Positions 1 through 7,264 of a stretch of DNA of 13,850 bases are shown here, one piece after another. The notes below the pieces were generated by a model. It was not told the origin of the DNA and made no database searches. It saw only the letters and a program-made list of their open reading frames with translations. The number at the start of each line of letters is the position of its first letter. Positions within the stretch are counted from its first letter, which is position 1. Source of the stretch: Bacillota bacterium (GTDB taxonomy: Bacteria > Bacillota > Sulfobacillia > Symbiobacteriales > ZC4RG38); the NCBI GenBank assembly GCA_003242505.1, contig QGUP01000016.1, positions 1 to 13,850 on the forward strand. Direction: 5' to 3'. The translations under genes were made by a program, and so were the position numbers.

Positions 1-1
1 C

Positions 2-253
<252 letters not shown>

Positions 254-269
254 CGACCCGCTCCGGTGA

Positions 270-297
270 CGCCCCCCCGGAGAGATCCGGGGGGGCG
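270..297 (+). terminator. Strong GC hairpin after tuf (terminator or attenuator without U-run)
   Basis: A perfect inverted repeat: 270-280 (CGCCCCCCCGG) pairs with 287-297 over 11 base pairs around the 6-base loop AGAGAT. It begins 16 bases after the tuf stop. No run of T follows, so it is not a textbook intrinsic terminator. It could be a partial terminator or pause site that lowers read-through from tuf into rpsJ, or a barrier to 3' exonucleases. The stem is seen directly; the role is inferred. Confidence 0.55.
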
Positions 298-314
298 CCC
301 GTGGCCTAAAGAGC

Positions 315-339
315 CCTGATGCGCAAGGGAGGGATCAGG
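315..339 (+). promoter_or_regulatory. Hairpin showing the rpsJ Shine-Dalgarno in its loop
   Basis: CCTGAT (315-320) is perfectly complementary to ATCAGG (334-339). The 13-base loop between them holds the AAGGGAGGG ribosome binding site (325-333), and the GTG start of rpsJ is at 341, one base past the stem. The structure could present or control the ribosome binding site. Only six base pairs support it, so chance is possible. Confidence 0.4.
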
Positions 340-340
340 C

Positions 341-667
341 GTGGCGGCTCCCCAGCCTGGCCAGAAGCAGAAGATCCGCATCCGCCTCAAGGCCTTCGAC
401 CACAAGCTGCTGGATGCCTCGGCCCAGAAGATCGTGGAGACCGCGCAGCGGCACGGCGCGCGGGTCTCGGGCCCCGTGCCCCTGCCCACCGAGCGGAGCG
501 TCTTCACCATCCTGACGGCGCCCAACGGCGAGAAGGACATCCGCGAGCAGTTCGAGATGCGGGTCCACAAGCGGCTGATCGACATCTACGAGCCCAACCA
601 GAAGACCATCGACGCCCTGATGCGGCTGGACCTTCCCGCCGGGGTGGACATCGAGATCAAGCTGTAA
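341..667 (+). CDS. rpsJ: 30S ribosomal protein S10
   Basis: Small-subunit protein S10 (108 residues), a head protein of the 30S subunit that also serves as NusE in transcription antitermination by family knowledge. The hallmark KIRIRLKAFDHKLLD lies at residues 11-25, SGPVPLPT at 43-50, FEMRVHKRLIDI at 71-82, and the usual IEIKL end is present. It is a few residues longer than the common 102-105 because of the N-terminal MAAPQPGQ. The GTG start is chosen because AAGGGAGGG lies 7 bases upstream; an in-frame alternative is not needed. It normally heads the S10 operon, but here it is separated from rplC by 273 bases containing a promoter, so it may be transcribed mainly with tuf. Confidence 0.97.
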   Translation: MAAPQPGQKQKIRIRLKAFDHKLLDASAQKIVETAQRHGARVSGPVPLPTERSVFTILTAPNGEKDIREQFEMRVHKRLIDIYEPNQKTIDALMRLDLPAGVDIEIKL

Positions 668-740
668 GGCCGGTGAGGCTGTCACCCCCGGCGGTCGACT
701 CGGTGGTCGGCAGCACCGGAGGCTTTGCCGGCCCGGGGCC

Positions 741-769
741 GTGACCCGGAGCTGGTTTCATGGTATAAT
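741..769 (+). promoter_or_regulatory. Sigma-A-type promoter P1 between rpsJ and rplC
   Basis: A perfect TATAAT -10 box at 764-769 is preceded by TGG at 761-763, giving an extended -10. A -35-like GTGACC at 741-746 (4 of 6 matches to TTGACA) sits at the ideal 17-base spacing. AT-rich DNA is rare in this window, which makes the match stand out. Transcription would begin near 776, giving a leader of about 165 nt before rplC. The site would drive the bulk of the S10-spc cluster from inside the cluster. Confidence 0.8.
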
Positions 770-775
770 CTACGG

Positions 776-940
776 TTGTGCGCCCAGCGCATCATGTTGT
801 CCCTGCGGGCCGGCCGACACGCCCGGGCGGGTGTTCATGCGCCGCGGCGGGCGGGTGGGCGGCGGCACGGCCAGGGCCTGTCCCCGGGCCCGCCGGGCCG
901 CTGGACCGGAGGGGACAACCGCTGATCAGGAGGTGTTCAC
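776..940 (+). promoter_or_regulatory. Structured leader upstream of rplC with competing helices
   Basis: Non-coding stretch between P1 and rplC. GTTGTCCC (796-803) is perfectly complementary to GGGACAAC (912-919), a long-range pairing of 8 bases that would enclose most of the leader. GGGGACA (911-917) is equally complementary to TGTCCCC (879-885), so the two helices cannot form together. A smaller stem, GGCCC (887-891) with GGGCC (895-899), can sit inside the second. The AGGAGG ribosome binding site (928-933) lies 8 bases beyond the shared strand. The arrangement resembles a leader controlled by a ribosomal protein or by attenuation; no known leader family was recognised. Confidence 0.5.
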
Positions 941-1573
941 GTGAAGAAGGGGATTCTGGGCAGGAAGCTGGGCATGACCCAGGTCTTCGATGAGGAGGGC
1001 CGGGTGATTCCGGTCACCGTCATCGAGGCTGGGCCCTGCGTCGTGGTCCAGAAGAAGACCGTCGAGACCGACGGGTACACCGCGATCCAGATTGGGTTCG
1101 GCGATATCAAGGAAAAGCACCTGAACAAACCCCTGAAGGGCCATTTCCAGAAGGCCGGGGTGGCCCCGAAGCGGTACCTCCGGGAGCTGCGGCTGGAGAG
1201 CGTCGACGGCTACAACGTCGGCGACGAGATCAAGGTGGACATCTTCTCCCCTGGGGAGCTCGTGGACGTCACCGGCACTTCCAAGGGCAAGGGCTTTGCC
1301 GGCGGCATCAAGCGGTGGGGTCTCCGGCGGGGGCCGATGTCCCACGGTTCCAAGTACCACCGGCGCCCCGGTAGCCTCGGCTTCCGGCGGGCCGGCCGGG
1401 TGCCCAAGGGCCGGCGGCTCCCCGGCCGGATGGGCGGCGAGCGGGTGACCATCCTGGGGCTGAAGGTGGTCCGGGTCGACGCCGAGCGGAACCTGCTCCT
1501 GGTCAAGGGCTCGGTGCCGGGGAACAAGGGTTCGCTGCTCATCATCCGGGACTCGGTCAAGGCCAAGCGGTAG
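941..1573 (+). CDS. rplC: 50S ribosomal protein L3
   Basis: Large-subunit protein L3 (210 residues), an early-assembly protein that binds 23S rRNA near the peptidyl transferase centre. It starts with the typical KKGILGRKLGMTQVF, contains the FAGGIKRW segment at residues 119-126 and the GPMSHGSKYHRRPGSLG loop at 131-147 that reaches towards the active site, then GRMGGERVT. Length is normal. The GTG start is supported by AGGAGG (928-933) 7 bases upstream. It is the first gene after promoter P1 and its structured leader, and is followed by rplD after 21 bases. Confidence 0.98.
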   Translation: MKKGILGRKLGMTQVFDEEGRVIPVTVIEAGPCVVVQKKTVETDGYTAIQIGFGDIKEKHLNKPLKGHFQKAGVAPKRYLRELRLESVDGYNVGDEIKVDIFSPGELVDVTGTSKGKGFAGGIKRWGLRRGPMSHGSKYHRRPGSLGFRRAGRVPKGRRLPGRMGGERVTILGLKVVRVDAERNLLLVKGSVPGNKGSLLIIRDSVKAKR

Positions 1574-1594
1574 CCGGGAGGGAGGTCAGGAGCG

Positions 1595-2215
1595 ATGCCG
1601 AAGGTAGCCCTTTTCAACAAGGAAGGGCAGCAGGTGGGGGAGCTGGAGCTCCGGGACGACATCTTTGGCCTCCAGCCCAACATCGCCCTGCTGCACCAGG
1701 TCGTGACCGCGTACCTGGCCAACCAGCGCCAGGGCACCCACGATACCAAGACCCGCGGCGAGGTGCGGGGCGGCGGCCGCAAGCCCTGGCGGCAGAAGGG
1801 GACCGGCCGGGCCCGGCAGGGCTCCATCCGGGCGCCGCACTGGCGCGGCGGCGGTGTCGTCTTCGGTCCTCATCCCCGGTCCTACCGGCTTGAGGTGCCC
1901 AAGAAGATGCGCCGGCTCGCGCTGAAGCAGGCGCTTTCGGCCAAGGTGGCGGACGGGAACTTCGTGGTGCTGGACTCCTACGACATCGAGGCGCCCAAGA
2001 CCAAGGAGGTCGTCCGGCTGCTCAAGACCTTTGGCACCGAGAAGGCCCTCATCGTCACCGCCACCCACAACCCCAACGTCTACAAGTCCGCCCGGAACAT
2101 CCCTGGCACCGCGGTCATGGCCGCCCGGGACCTGAACACCTACGAGGTCCTGAAGGCCCCGAAGGTGATCATCACCCAGGAAGCGGTGGCCGTGGTTGAG
2201 GAGGTGCTCGGCTAA
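1595..2215 (+). CDS. rplD: 50S ribosomal protein L4
   Basis: Large-subunit protein L4 (206 residues). It lines the peptide exit tunnel, and in Escherichia coli and some Gram-positives it represses its own operon by binding the S10 leader. The extended tunnel loop is clear: TRGEVRGGGRKPWRQKGTGR from about residue 53, then RQGS and RAPHWRGGG. The globular C-terminal part with LLKTFGTEKALIV and NVYKSARNIPG follows. The ATG start has GGGAGGGAGG upstream. As the likely feedback regulator, it is the first protein to test against the leader at 776-940. The end of the gene (GAGGAGGTG at 2199-2207) doubles as the rplW ribosome binding site. Confidence 0.98.
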   Translation: MPKVALFNKEGQQVGELELRDDIFGLQPNIALLHQVVTAYLANQRQGTHDTKTRGEVRGGGRKPWRQKGTGRARQGSIRAPHWRGGGVVFGPHPRSYRLEVPKKMRRLALKQALSAKVADGNFVVLDSYDIEAPKTKEVVRLLKTFGTEKALIVTATHNPNVYKSARNIPGTAVMAARDLNTYEVLKAPKVIITQEAVAVVEEVLG

Positions 2216-2216
2216 C

Positions 2217-2504
2217 ATGGATGCCCGGGACATCCTGATCCGGCCCATCATCACCGAGAAGAGCACCGCCGCCATGGCGCAGCGCAAGTACACCTTCCAG
2301 GTACACCCCGACGCCACCAAGACCCAGATCAAGCAGGCGGTCGAGGAGATCTTCAAGGTCAAGGTCGTCAAGGTCAACACCATGAACGTGCCGGGGAAGC
2401 GCCGGCGCATGGGCCGCAGCGTCGGCTACCGGCCGAGCTGGAAGAAGGCCATCGTCACCCTGGCCGAAGGCCAGAGCATCCCGATCTTCGAGGGCGCATC
2501 GTAA
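2217..2504 (+). CDS. rplW: 50S ribosomal protein L23
   Basis: Large-subunit protein L23 (95 residues), located at the tunnel exit where trigger factor and signal recognition particle dock by family knowledge. It opens with MDARDILIRPIITEKS, the canonical L23 start, and has the basic loop NVPGKRRRMGRSVGYRPSWKK and ends with an acidic-aliphatic strand. The ATG at 2217, one base after the rplD stop, is preferred over an ATG at 2196 because the latter would add seven residues unlike L23 and ignore the AGGAGG at 2200-2205. The ribosome binding site therefore lies inside rplD, which suggests translational coupling. Confidence 0.97.
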   Translation: MDARDILIRPIITEKSTAAMAQRKYTFQVHPDATKTQIKQAVEEIFKVKVVKVNTMNVPGKRRRMGRSVGYRPSWKKAIVTLAEGQSIPIFEGAS

Positions 2505-2520
2505 AGGAGGGTAGCGCCAC

Positions 2521-3348
<828 letters not shown>

Positions 3349-3369
3349 CGGAAGGGGGTTGTGTGAGCA

Positions 3370-3654
3370 GTGGGGCGCTCCTTGAAGAAGGGCCCGTACG
3401 TTGACCCCAAACTGCTGAAGAAGATCCAGGCCCTGAACGAGAAGGGCGAGAAGCGGGTCATCAAGACCTGGGCCCGGGACTGCACCATCATCCCGGAGTT
3501 CGTCGGCCACACCATCGCGGTCCACGACGGCCGCAAGCACGTGCCGGTCTACATCACCGAGGAGATGGTGGGCCACAAGCTGGGTGAGTTCGCTCCGACC
3601 CGGACCTTCAAGGGCCACGGCGGCATGACCGAGAAGGCGACGCGGCTGAAGTAA
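3370..3654 (+). CDS. rpsS: 30S ribosomal protein S19
   Basis: Small-subunit head protein S19 (94 residues), which with S13 contacts the A-site tRNA and large subunit. It starts GRSLKKGPYVDPKLL, has TWARDCTIIPEFVGHTIAVHDG in the centre and ends with KLGEFAPTRTFKGHGG plus a basic tail. The GTG start is supported by a GAAGGGGG stretch about 11 bases upstream and exactly matches the family N-terminus. No oddities are visible. Confidence 0.97.
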   Translation: MGRSLKKGPYVDPKLLKKIQALNEKGEKRVIKTWARDCTIIPEFVGHTIAVHDGRKHVPVYITEEMVGHKLGEFAPTRTFKGHGGMTEKATRLK

Positions 3655-3671
3655 CAAGGAGGGTCAGACCG

Positions 3672-4016
3672 ATGGAAGCGAAGGCGGTGGCCCGCTACAT
3701 CCGGATCGCCCCCCGGAAGTGCCGTGTCGTGATCGACCTGATCCGGGGCAAGAGCGTGAAGGAAGCGGAAACCATCCTGCGGTTCGTGCCCAAGCGCGCG
3801 GCCAAGCCGATCCTCAAGGTGCTGAAGAGCGCGGTGGCCAACGCCGAGCACAACTACAACATGAACCCGGAGAACCTCGTGGTGGCCAAGGCCTACGTGG
3901 ACCAGGGCCCCACCCTCAAGCGCTGGCACCCCCGGATGCGTGGGCAGGCTTTCCCCATCCTGAAGCGCACCTCCCACATCACCGTGGTGGTGGCGGAAAA
4001 GGAGGGTAAGCGGTAG
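3672..4016 (+). CDS. rplV: 50S ribosomal protein L22
   Basis: Large-subunit protein L22 (114 residues). Its long beta-hairpin forms, with L4, the narrow part of the exit tunnel. The core ARYIRIAPRKCRVVIDLIRGK lies at residues 7-27, SAVANAEHNY at 53-62, and the hairpin with TLKRWHPRMRGQAFPILKRT at 81-100. The ATG start has AAGGAGGGTC upstream. The TAG stop shares its last base with the GTG start of rpsC (TAGTG), so the two are very likely translationally coupled. Confidence 0.98.
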   Translation: MEAKAVARYIRIAPRKCRVVIDLIRGKSVKEAETILRFVPKRAAKPILKVLKSAVANAEHNYNMNPENLVVAKAYVDQGPTLKRWHPRMRGQAFPILKRTSHITVVVAEKEGKR

Positions 4017-4765
4017 TGGGTCAGAAGGTACATCCCAACGGCCTGCGCGTCGGGGTATTCCGGAACTGGAACTCCCGGTGGTTCGCCAGCAAGAAGGACC
4101 TCCCGGCGCTGTTGGTTGAGGACGTCAAGATCCGCCGGTACATCAAGAACACCTACTACCACGCCGGCGTCTCCACCATCGAGATCGAACGGACCCAGGG
4201 CCAGGTGCGGGTCGTCGTCCACACCGCCAAGCCCGGCATGATCATTGGCAAGGGCGGCACCGGCATCGAGGACCTGCGCAAGCACCTCGAGGCCATGACC
4301 GGCAAGAAGGTCCGGATCGACATCGTCGAGATCCGGGTGCCGGAGCTGGACGCCCAACTGGTGGCGGAGAACATCGCCCAGCAGCTGGAGAAGCGGGTCT
4401 CCTGCCGCCGGGCCATGAAGCAGGCCATCAGCCGGGCGATGCGGATGGGCGCCAAGGGGGTCCGGGTGATCGTCTCCGGCCGGATCGCCGGCGCCGAGAT
4501 CGCCCGGCGGGAGCGGGACAGCGAGGGCTCCGTGCCGCTCCACACCCTCCGGGCCGACATCGACTACGGCTTTGCCGAGGCCAACACCACCTACGGCAAG
4601 ATCGGCGTCAAGGTCTGGATCAACAAGGGCGAGTTCGGCGAGCAGGTCACCCCGCCGGAGGCTCCCCGCCGGCAGGAGCGCCGGGAGCGGGGCGGCCGCC
4701 GGGGCGGCCGGGGCGGGGCCCGGGGCCAGGCGGCCCGGGCGGGCGCCGGAAAGGGGGGTGCGTGA
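4016..4765 (+). CDS. rpsC: 30S ribosomal protein S3 with extended Arg/Gly-rich tail
   Basis: Small-subunit protein S3 (249 residues), at the mRNA entry channel, where S3, S4 and S5 help unwind mRNA. It starts GQKVHPNGLRVGV, carries the type II KH motif GMIIGKGG at residues 74-81 and the conserved C-terminal domain through DIDYGFAEANTTYGKIGVKVWI to about 203. Most S3 proteins of this group end soon after; here residues 218-249 form an extra disordered tail made mainly of Arg and Gly. The GTG start overlaps the rplV stop by one base and uses AAAAGGAGGG inside rplV. The DNA for the tail contains a four-run G motif at 4701-4725. Confidence 0.97.
   Translation: MGQKVHPNGLRVGVFRNWNSRWFASKKDLPALLVEDVKIRRYIKNTYYHAGVSTIEIERTQGQVRVVVHTAKPGMIIGKGGTGIEDLRKHLEAMTGKKVRIDIVEIRVPELDAQLVAENIAQQLEKRVSCRRAMKQAISRAMRMGAKGVRVIVSGRIAGAEIARRERDSEGSVPLHTLRADIDYGFAEANTTYGKIGVKVWINKGEFGEQVTPPEAPRRQERRERGGRRGGRGGARGQAARAGAGKGGA
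4701..4725 (+). other. Putative G-quadruplex motif near the end of rpsC
   Basis: Four runs of GGGG at 4701-4704, 4710-4713, 4715-4718 and 4722-4725, separated by loops of 5, 1 and 3 bases; a fifth run lies at 4689-4692. This fits the standard G-quadruplex pattern on the coding strand, so it could form in the mRNA. It ends 44 bases before the rplP start. The alternating C-runs would allow competing hairpins, so formation is uncertain. Confidence 0.45.
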
Positions 4766-4768
4766 TCG

Positions 4769-5227
4769 ATGCTGGCACCGAAGCGGGTGAAGTGGCGGAA
4801 GCCCTTCCGGAAGCAGCGGCTGCGGGGCCCGTCCAAGGCGGGCAACGAGGTCCACTTCGGTGAGTTCGGCCTGCAGGCCCTCGAGGCCGGCTGGATCACC
4901 GACCGGCAGATCGAGGCGGCCCGGGTGGCCATCACCCGTCACGTCCGCCGGGGCGGGAAGCTCTGGATCAAGATCTTCCCCCACAAGGCCATCACCAAGA
5001 AGCCGGCGGAGACCCGGATGGGCGGCGGCAAGGGCAACCCCGAGTTCTGGGTGGCGGTGGTGAAGCCCGGCCGGGTGCTCTTCGAGATCGGCGGTGTGCC
5101 GGAGGACGTGGCCGTGGAGGCTCTGCGGCTGGCCGCCTACAAGCTGCCGGTCAAGACCAAGATCGTCAAGAAGGAGCAGGCGCTGCCGGTCGCCGGCGAG
5201 ACGGGTGGTGAGGCCAATGAAGGCTAA
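4769..5227 (+). CDS. rplP: 50S ribosomal protein L16
   Basis: Large-subunit protein L16 (152 residues), next to the A-site tRNA elbow and late to assemble. It starts MLAPKRVKWRK and contains FGEFGLQALEAGWITDRQIEAARVAITR around residues 30-57, RGGKLWIKIFP at 61-71, and RMGGGKGNPEFWVAVVKPGRVLFEIGGV. It exceeds the common 137-144 residues by a short hydrophilic C-terminal extension. The ATG lies 3 bases after the rpsC stop, with AAAGGGGGG (4750-4758) as ribosome binding site. The last 11 bases overlap rpmC. Confidence 0.97.
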   Translation: MLAPKRVKWRKPFRKQRLRGPSKAGNEVHFGEFGLQALEAGWITDRQIEAARVAITRHVRRGGKLWIKIFPHKAITKKPAETRMGGGKGNPEFWVAVVKPGRVLFEIGGVPEDVAVEALRLAAYKLPVKTKIVKKEQALPVAGETGGEANEG

Positions 5228-5426
5228 GGAACTCCGGCAACTGAGTTCCGAGGAGCTTCAGGCCAAGGTCAAGGCTCTGAAGGAAGAGCTCTTCAACCTC
5301 CGGTTCCAGCTCGCGACCAATAACCTGGATAACCCCGCCCGTATCCGTCAGGTCCGGAAGGACATCGCCCGCATCAAGACCATCCTGCGGGAACGGGAAC
5401 TGCAGAAGCAGGCGCAGCAGGCCTGA
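5217..5426 (+). CDS. rpmC: 50S ribosomal protein L29
   Basis: Large-subunit protein L29 (69 residues), a helical hairpin at the tunnel exit beside L23. It reads MKAKELRQLSSEELQAKVKA, then ELFNLRFQLATNNLDNPARI and a second helix ending in a Gln-rich tail. These are the usual L29 features. The start is the ATG inside the last codons of rplP (11-base overlap), chosen because it matches the family N-terminus exactly and is preceded by a GGTGAGG stretch. Longer upstream in-frame sequence is out-of-frame rplP and is not part of the gene. Confidence 0.96.
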   Translation: MKAKELRQLSSEELQAKVKALKEELFNLRFQLATNNLDNPARIRQVRKDIARIKTILRERELQKQAQQA

Positions 5427-5440
5427 GAGGGGGGACGACG

Positions 5441-5701
5441 GTGGCAGAGCGCGGGCAGCGGAAGACCAGGGTCGGCGTGGTGGTCTCGGACAAGAACGAC
5501 AAGACCGTCGTAGTCAAGGTTGAGACCCTGGTAGAGCACCCCCTGTACAAGAAGCGGATCAAGCGGACCAAGAAGTTCCACGCGCACGACGAGAACAACG
5601 AGTGCCGGGTAGGTGACCGGGTGCGGATCATGGAGACCCGGCCCCTGTCCAAGCTGAAGCGCTGGCGCGTGGTCGAGATCCTGGAGCGGGCGGCCCACTA
5701 G
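5441..5701 (+). CDS. rpsQ: 30S ribosomal protein S17
   Basis: Small-subunit protein S17 (86 residues), an OB-fold primary binder of 16S rRNA in the 30S body. The conserved GVVVSDKNDKTVVV lies at residues 12-25, then HPLYKKRIKRTKKFHAHDE and GDRVRIMETRPLSKLKRWRVVEI at 58-80. Length is normal. The GTG start has GAGGGGGG upstream. A small hairpin (GGGGC at 5705-5709 with GCCCC at 5713-5717) follows the stop in the 51-base gap to rplN, the usual border between the S10 and spc operons. Confidence 0.97.
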   Translation: MAERGQRKTRVGVVVSDKNDKTVVVKVETLVEHPLYKKRIKRTKKFHAHDENNECRVGDRVRIMETRPLSKLKRWRVVEILERAAH

Positions 5702-5752
5702 GCCGGGGCGCCGCCCCTCCGACGACTCGACGGTCAAAGGAGGTAGCAGGCC

Positions 5753-6121
5753 GTGATCCAGCCTCAGACTCGGCTGGTGGTGGCCGACAACACCGGCGCC
5801 AAGGAGATCATGTGCATCCGCGTCCTGGGCGGCTCCAACCGGCGCTACGGGAACATCGGCGACATCATCGTCGCATCCGTCAAGGAGGCCACCCCCGGCG
5901 GCATCGTCAAGAAGGGCGATGTGGTGAAGGCAGTCATCGTGCGCACCCGCAAGGGCCTGCGCCGCCCCGATGGCTCCTACATCCGCTTCGACGAGAACGC
6001 CGCGGTCATCATCCGGGATGACAAGGAACCCCGGGGTACCCGCATCTTCGGGCCCGTCGCGCGTGAACTCCGGGACAAGGAGTTCATGAAGATCATCTCC
6101 CTGGCCCCCGAGGTTCTGTGA
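5753..6121 (+). CDS. rplN: 50S ribosomal protein L14
   Basis: Large-subunit protein L14 (122 residues), at the subunit interface, where it forms bridges with 16S rRNA and binds the silencing factor RsfS. It starts MIQPQTRLVVADNTGAKE, contains the GGSNRRYGNIGDIIVASVKEA region at residues 26-46, KKGDVVKAVIVRT, and the FGPVARELRDKEFMKIISLAPEVL end; length is exactly typical. The GTG start follows AAAGGAGGT (5736-5744), a full match to the 16S 3' end. This is the first gene of the spc section, but no promoter is evident in the gap before it. Confidence 0.98.
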   Translation: MIQPQTRLVVADNTGAKEIMCIRVLGGSNRRYGNIGDIIVASVKEATPGGIVKKGDVVKAVIVRTRKGLRRPDGSYIRFDENAAVIIRDDKEPRGTRIFGPVARELRDKEFMKIISLAPEVL

Positions 6122-6147
6122 GCGGCAGGCGGGAAGGAGGGTGCAGC

Positions 6148-6471
6148 GTGCGGCCGAAGGTGCACGTCAAGAAGGGCGACGAGGTCCTGGTCATCGCCGG
6201 TAAGGACAAGGGCAAGCGGGGCAAGGTGCAGGCCGTCTTCCCGAAAGAGGGCCGGGTGATCGTGGAGGGCGTCAACATCGTCAAGCGCCACGTCCGGCCC
6301 AACCCCCAGATGATGCAGGGCGGCATCATCGAGAAGCCGGCCCCCATCCACGCTTCCAACGTGATGATCTGGTGCTCCAACTGCAACGCGCCGCGCCGGA
6401 TCAATAAGCGGAGCGAGAACGGCAAGAAGGTGCGGGTCTGCAACAAGTGCGGCACCAGCTTTGACGACTAA
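6148..6471 (+). CDS. rplX: 50S ribosomal protein L24, zinc-ribbon form
   Basis: Large-subunit protein L24 (107 residues), an assembly initiator that binds the 5' end of 23S rRNA. The KOW motif KGDEVLVIAGKDKGKRGKV is at residues 9-27, followed by GVNIVKRH. Two CxxC pairs (Cys 76 and 79; Cys 98 and 101) form the zinc-ribbon seen in many L24 proteins. The GTG at 6148 is preferred because AAGGAGG (6134-6140) lies 7 bases upstream and the protein then starts MRPKVHVKKGD. A GTG at 6118 overlapping the rplN stop would add ten poor residues. Confidence 0.96.
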   Translation: MRPKVHVKKGDEVLVIAGKDKGKRGKVQAVFPKEGRVIVEGVNIVKRHVRPNPQMMQGGIIEKPAPIHASNVMIWCSNCNAPRRINKRSENGKKVRVCNKCGTSFDD

Positions 6472-6495
6472 ACGGGGCGGGAAGGAGGTTTTCGC

Positions 6496-7035
6496 GTGTC
6501 CCTCAAGGAGAAGTACCTCAAGGAGGTTGTCCCCGCCCTCCAGAAGCGCTTCGGGTACAAGAACCCGCTCCAGGTTCCCCGGATCGAGAAGGTCGTCATC
6601 AATATGGGCCTCGGGGAGGCGATCCAGAACCCCAAGGCCATCGACAGCGCCACCGAGGACCTGATGGCCATCACCGGCCAGCGGCCGGTGGTCTGCCGGG
6701 CCAAGAAGTCCGTCGCCGCGTTCAAGGTCCGCAAGGGGATGCCCATCGGCCTCAAGGTGACCCTGCGGGGGCAGAAGATGTGGGACTTCCTGGAGCGGCT
6801 GATCTACATCGCGCTCCCCCGGGTGCGGGACTTCCGGGGCGTCTCCCCCAACTCCTTTGACGGCCGGGGCAATTACAGCCTGGGCCTGAAGGAGCAGCTG
6901 ATCTTCCCCGAGATCGACTACGACAAGGTAGACAAGATCCGGGGCATGGACGTGGTGATCGTCACCACCGCGAAGACCGACGAGGAGTCCAAGGAGCTTT
7001 TGAAGGCCCTCGGGATGCCTTTCCGGGAGTCGTGA
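6496..7035 (+). CDS. rplE: 50S ribosomal protein L5
   Basis: Large-subunit protein L5 (179 residues), which binds 5S rRNA and contacts the P-site tRNA from the central protuberance. It starts SLKEKYLKEVVPALQKRFGY, has NPLQVPRIEKVVINMGLGEA at residues 23-42, ITGQRPVVCRAKKSVAAFK, LPRVRDFRGVS, and GNYSLGLKEQLIFPEI. Length is normal. The GTG start has AAGGAGGTT upstream. It is followed by rpsN after 38 bases. Confidence 0.98.
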   Translation: MSLKEKYLKEVVPALQKRFGYKNPLQVPRIEKVVINMGLGEAIQNPKAIDSATEDLMAITGQRPVVCRAKKSVAAFKVRKGMPIGLKVTLRGQKMWDFLERLIYIALPRVRDFRGVSPNSFDGRGNYSLGLKEQLIFPEIDYDKVDKIRGMDVVIVTTAKTDEESKELLKALGMPFRES

Positions 7036-7073
7036 GCAGGGAGCCCTGCGGGGAGAAGGGGGTGTAGCGTTCG

Positions 7074-7259
7074 ATGGCCACCAAGGCCTGGATCGCCAAG
7101 GCGAACCGCCCGCCCAAGTACAAGGTGCGGCAGCGGAACCGGTGCAAGCTCTGCGGCCGTCCCCGGGCGTACATGCGGCGGTTCGGCATCTGCCGGCACT
7201 GCTTCCGGTACCTGGCCCACCGGGGCGAGATTCCCGGCGTGAAGAAGGCGTCCTGGTAG
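7074..7259 (+). CDS. rpsN: 30S ribosomal protein S14, short zinc form (type Z)
   Basis: Small-subunit head protein S14 (61 residues). The short form contains a zinc site: Cys 24 and 27 in CKLC and Cys 40 and 43 in CRHC. The conserved RNRCKLCGRPRAYMRRFGICR stretch lies at residues 21-41 and the protein ends GVKKASW. This short, zinc-binding version is the usual one in Firmicutes, whereas a roughly 100-residue zinc-free form exists in others. The ATG start has GAAGGGGGTG upstream. A 77-base gap with small GC hairpins separates it from rpsH. Confidence 0.97.
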   Translation: MATKAWIAKANRPPKYKVRQRNRCKLCGRPRAYMRRFGICRHCFRYLAHRGEIPGVKKASW

Positions 7260-7264
7260 TTTCG

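Noticed and set aside
794..925. Possible 43-codon leader peptide (ATG 794 to TGA 923-925) ahead of rplC
   Set aside because: No ribosome binding site before it, composition is GC-driven Arg/Gly/Pro, and open frames of this size are common here by chance. Kept as non-coding leader.
2196..2216. Earlier rplW start at ATG 2196
   Set aside because: The extra residues do not match L23 and the ribosome binding site at 2200-2205 would be inside the gene; ATG 2217 is correct.
6118..6147. Earlier rplX start at GTG 6118 overlapping the rplN stop
   Set aside because: It adds MSGRREGGCS, unlike L24 proteins, and places the strong AAGGAGG inside the coding region; GTG 6148 fits both family and spacing.
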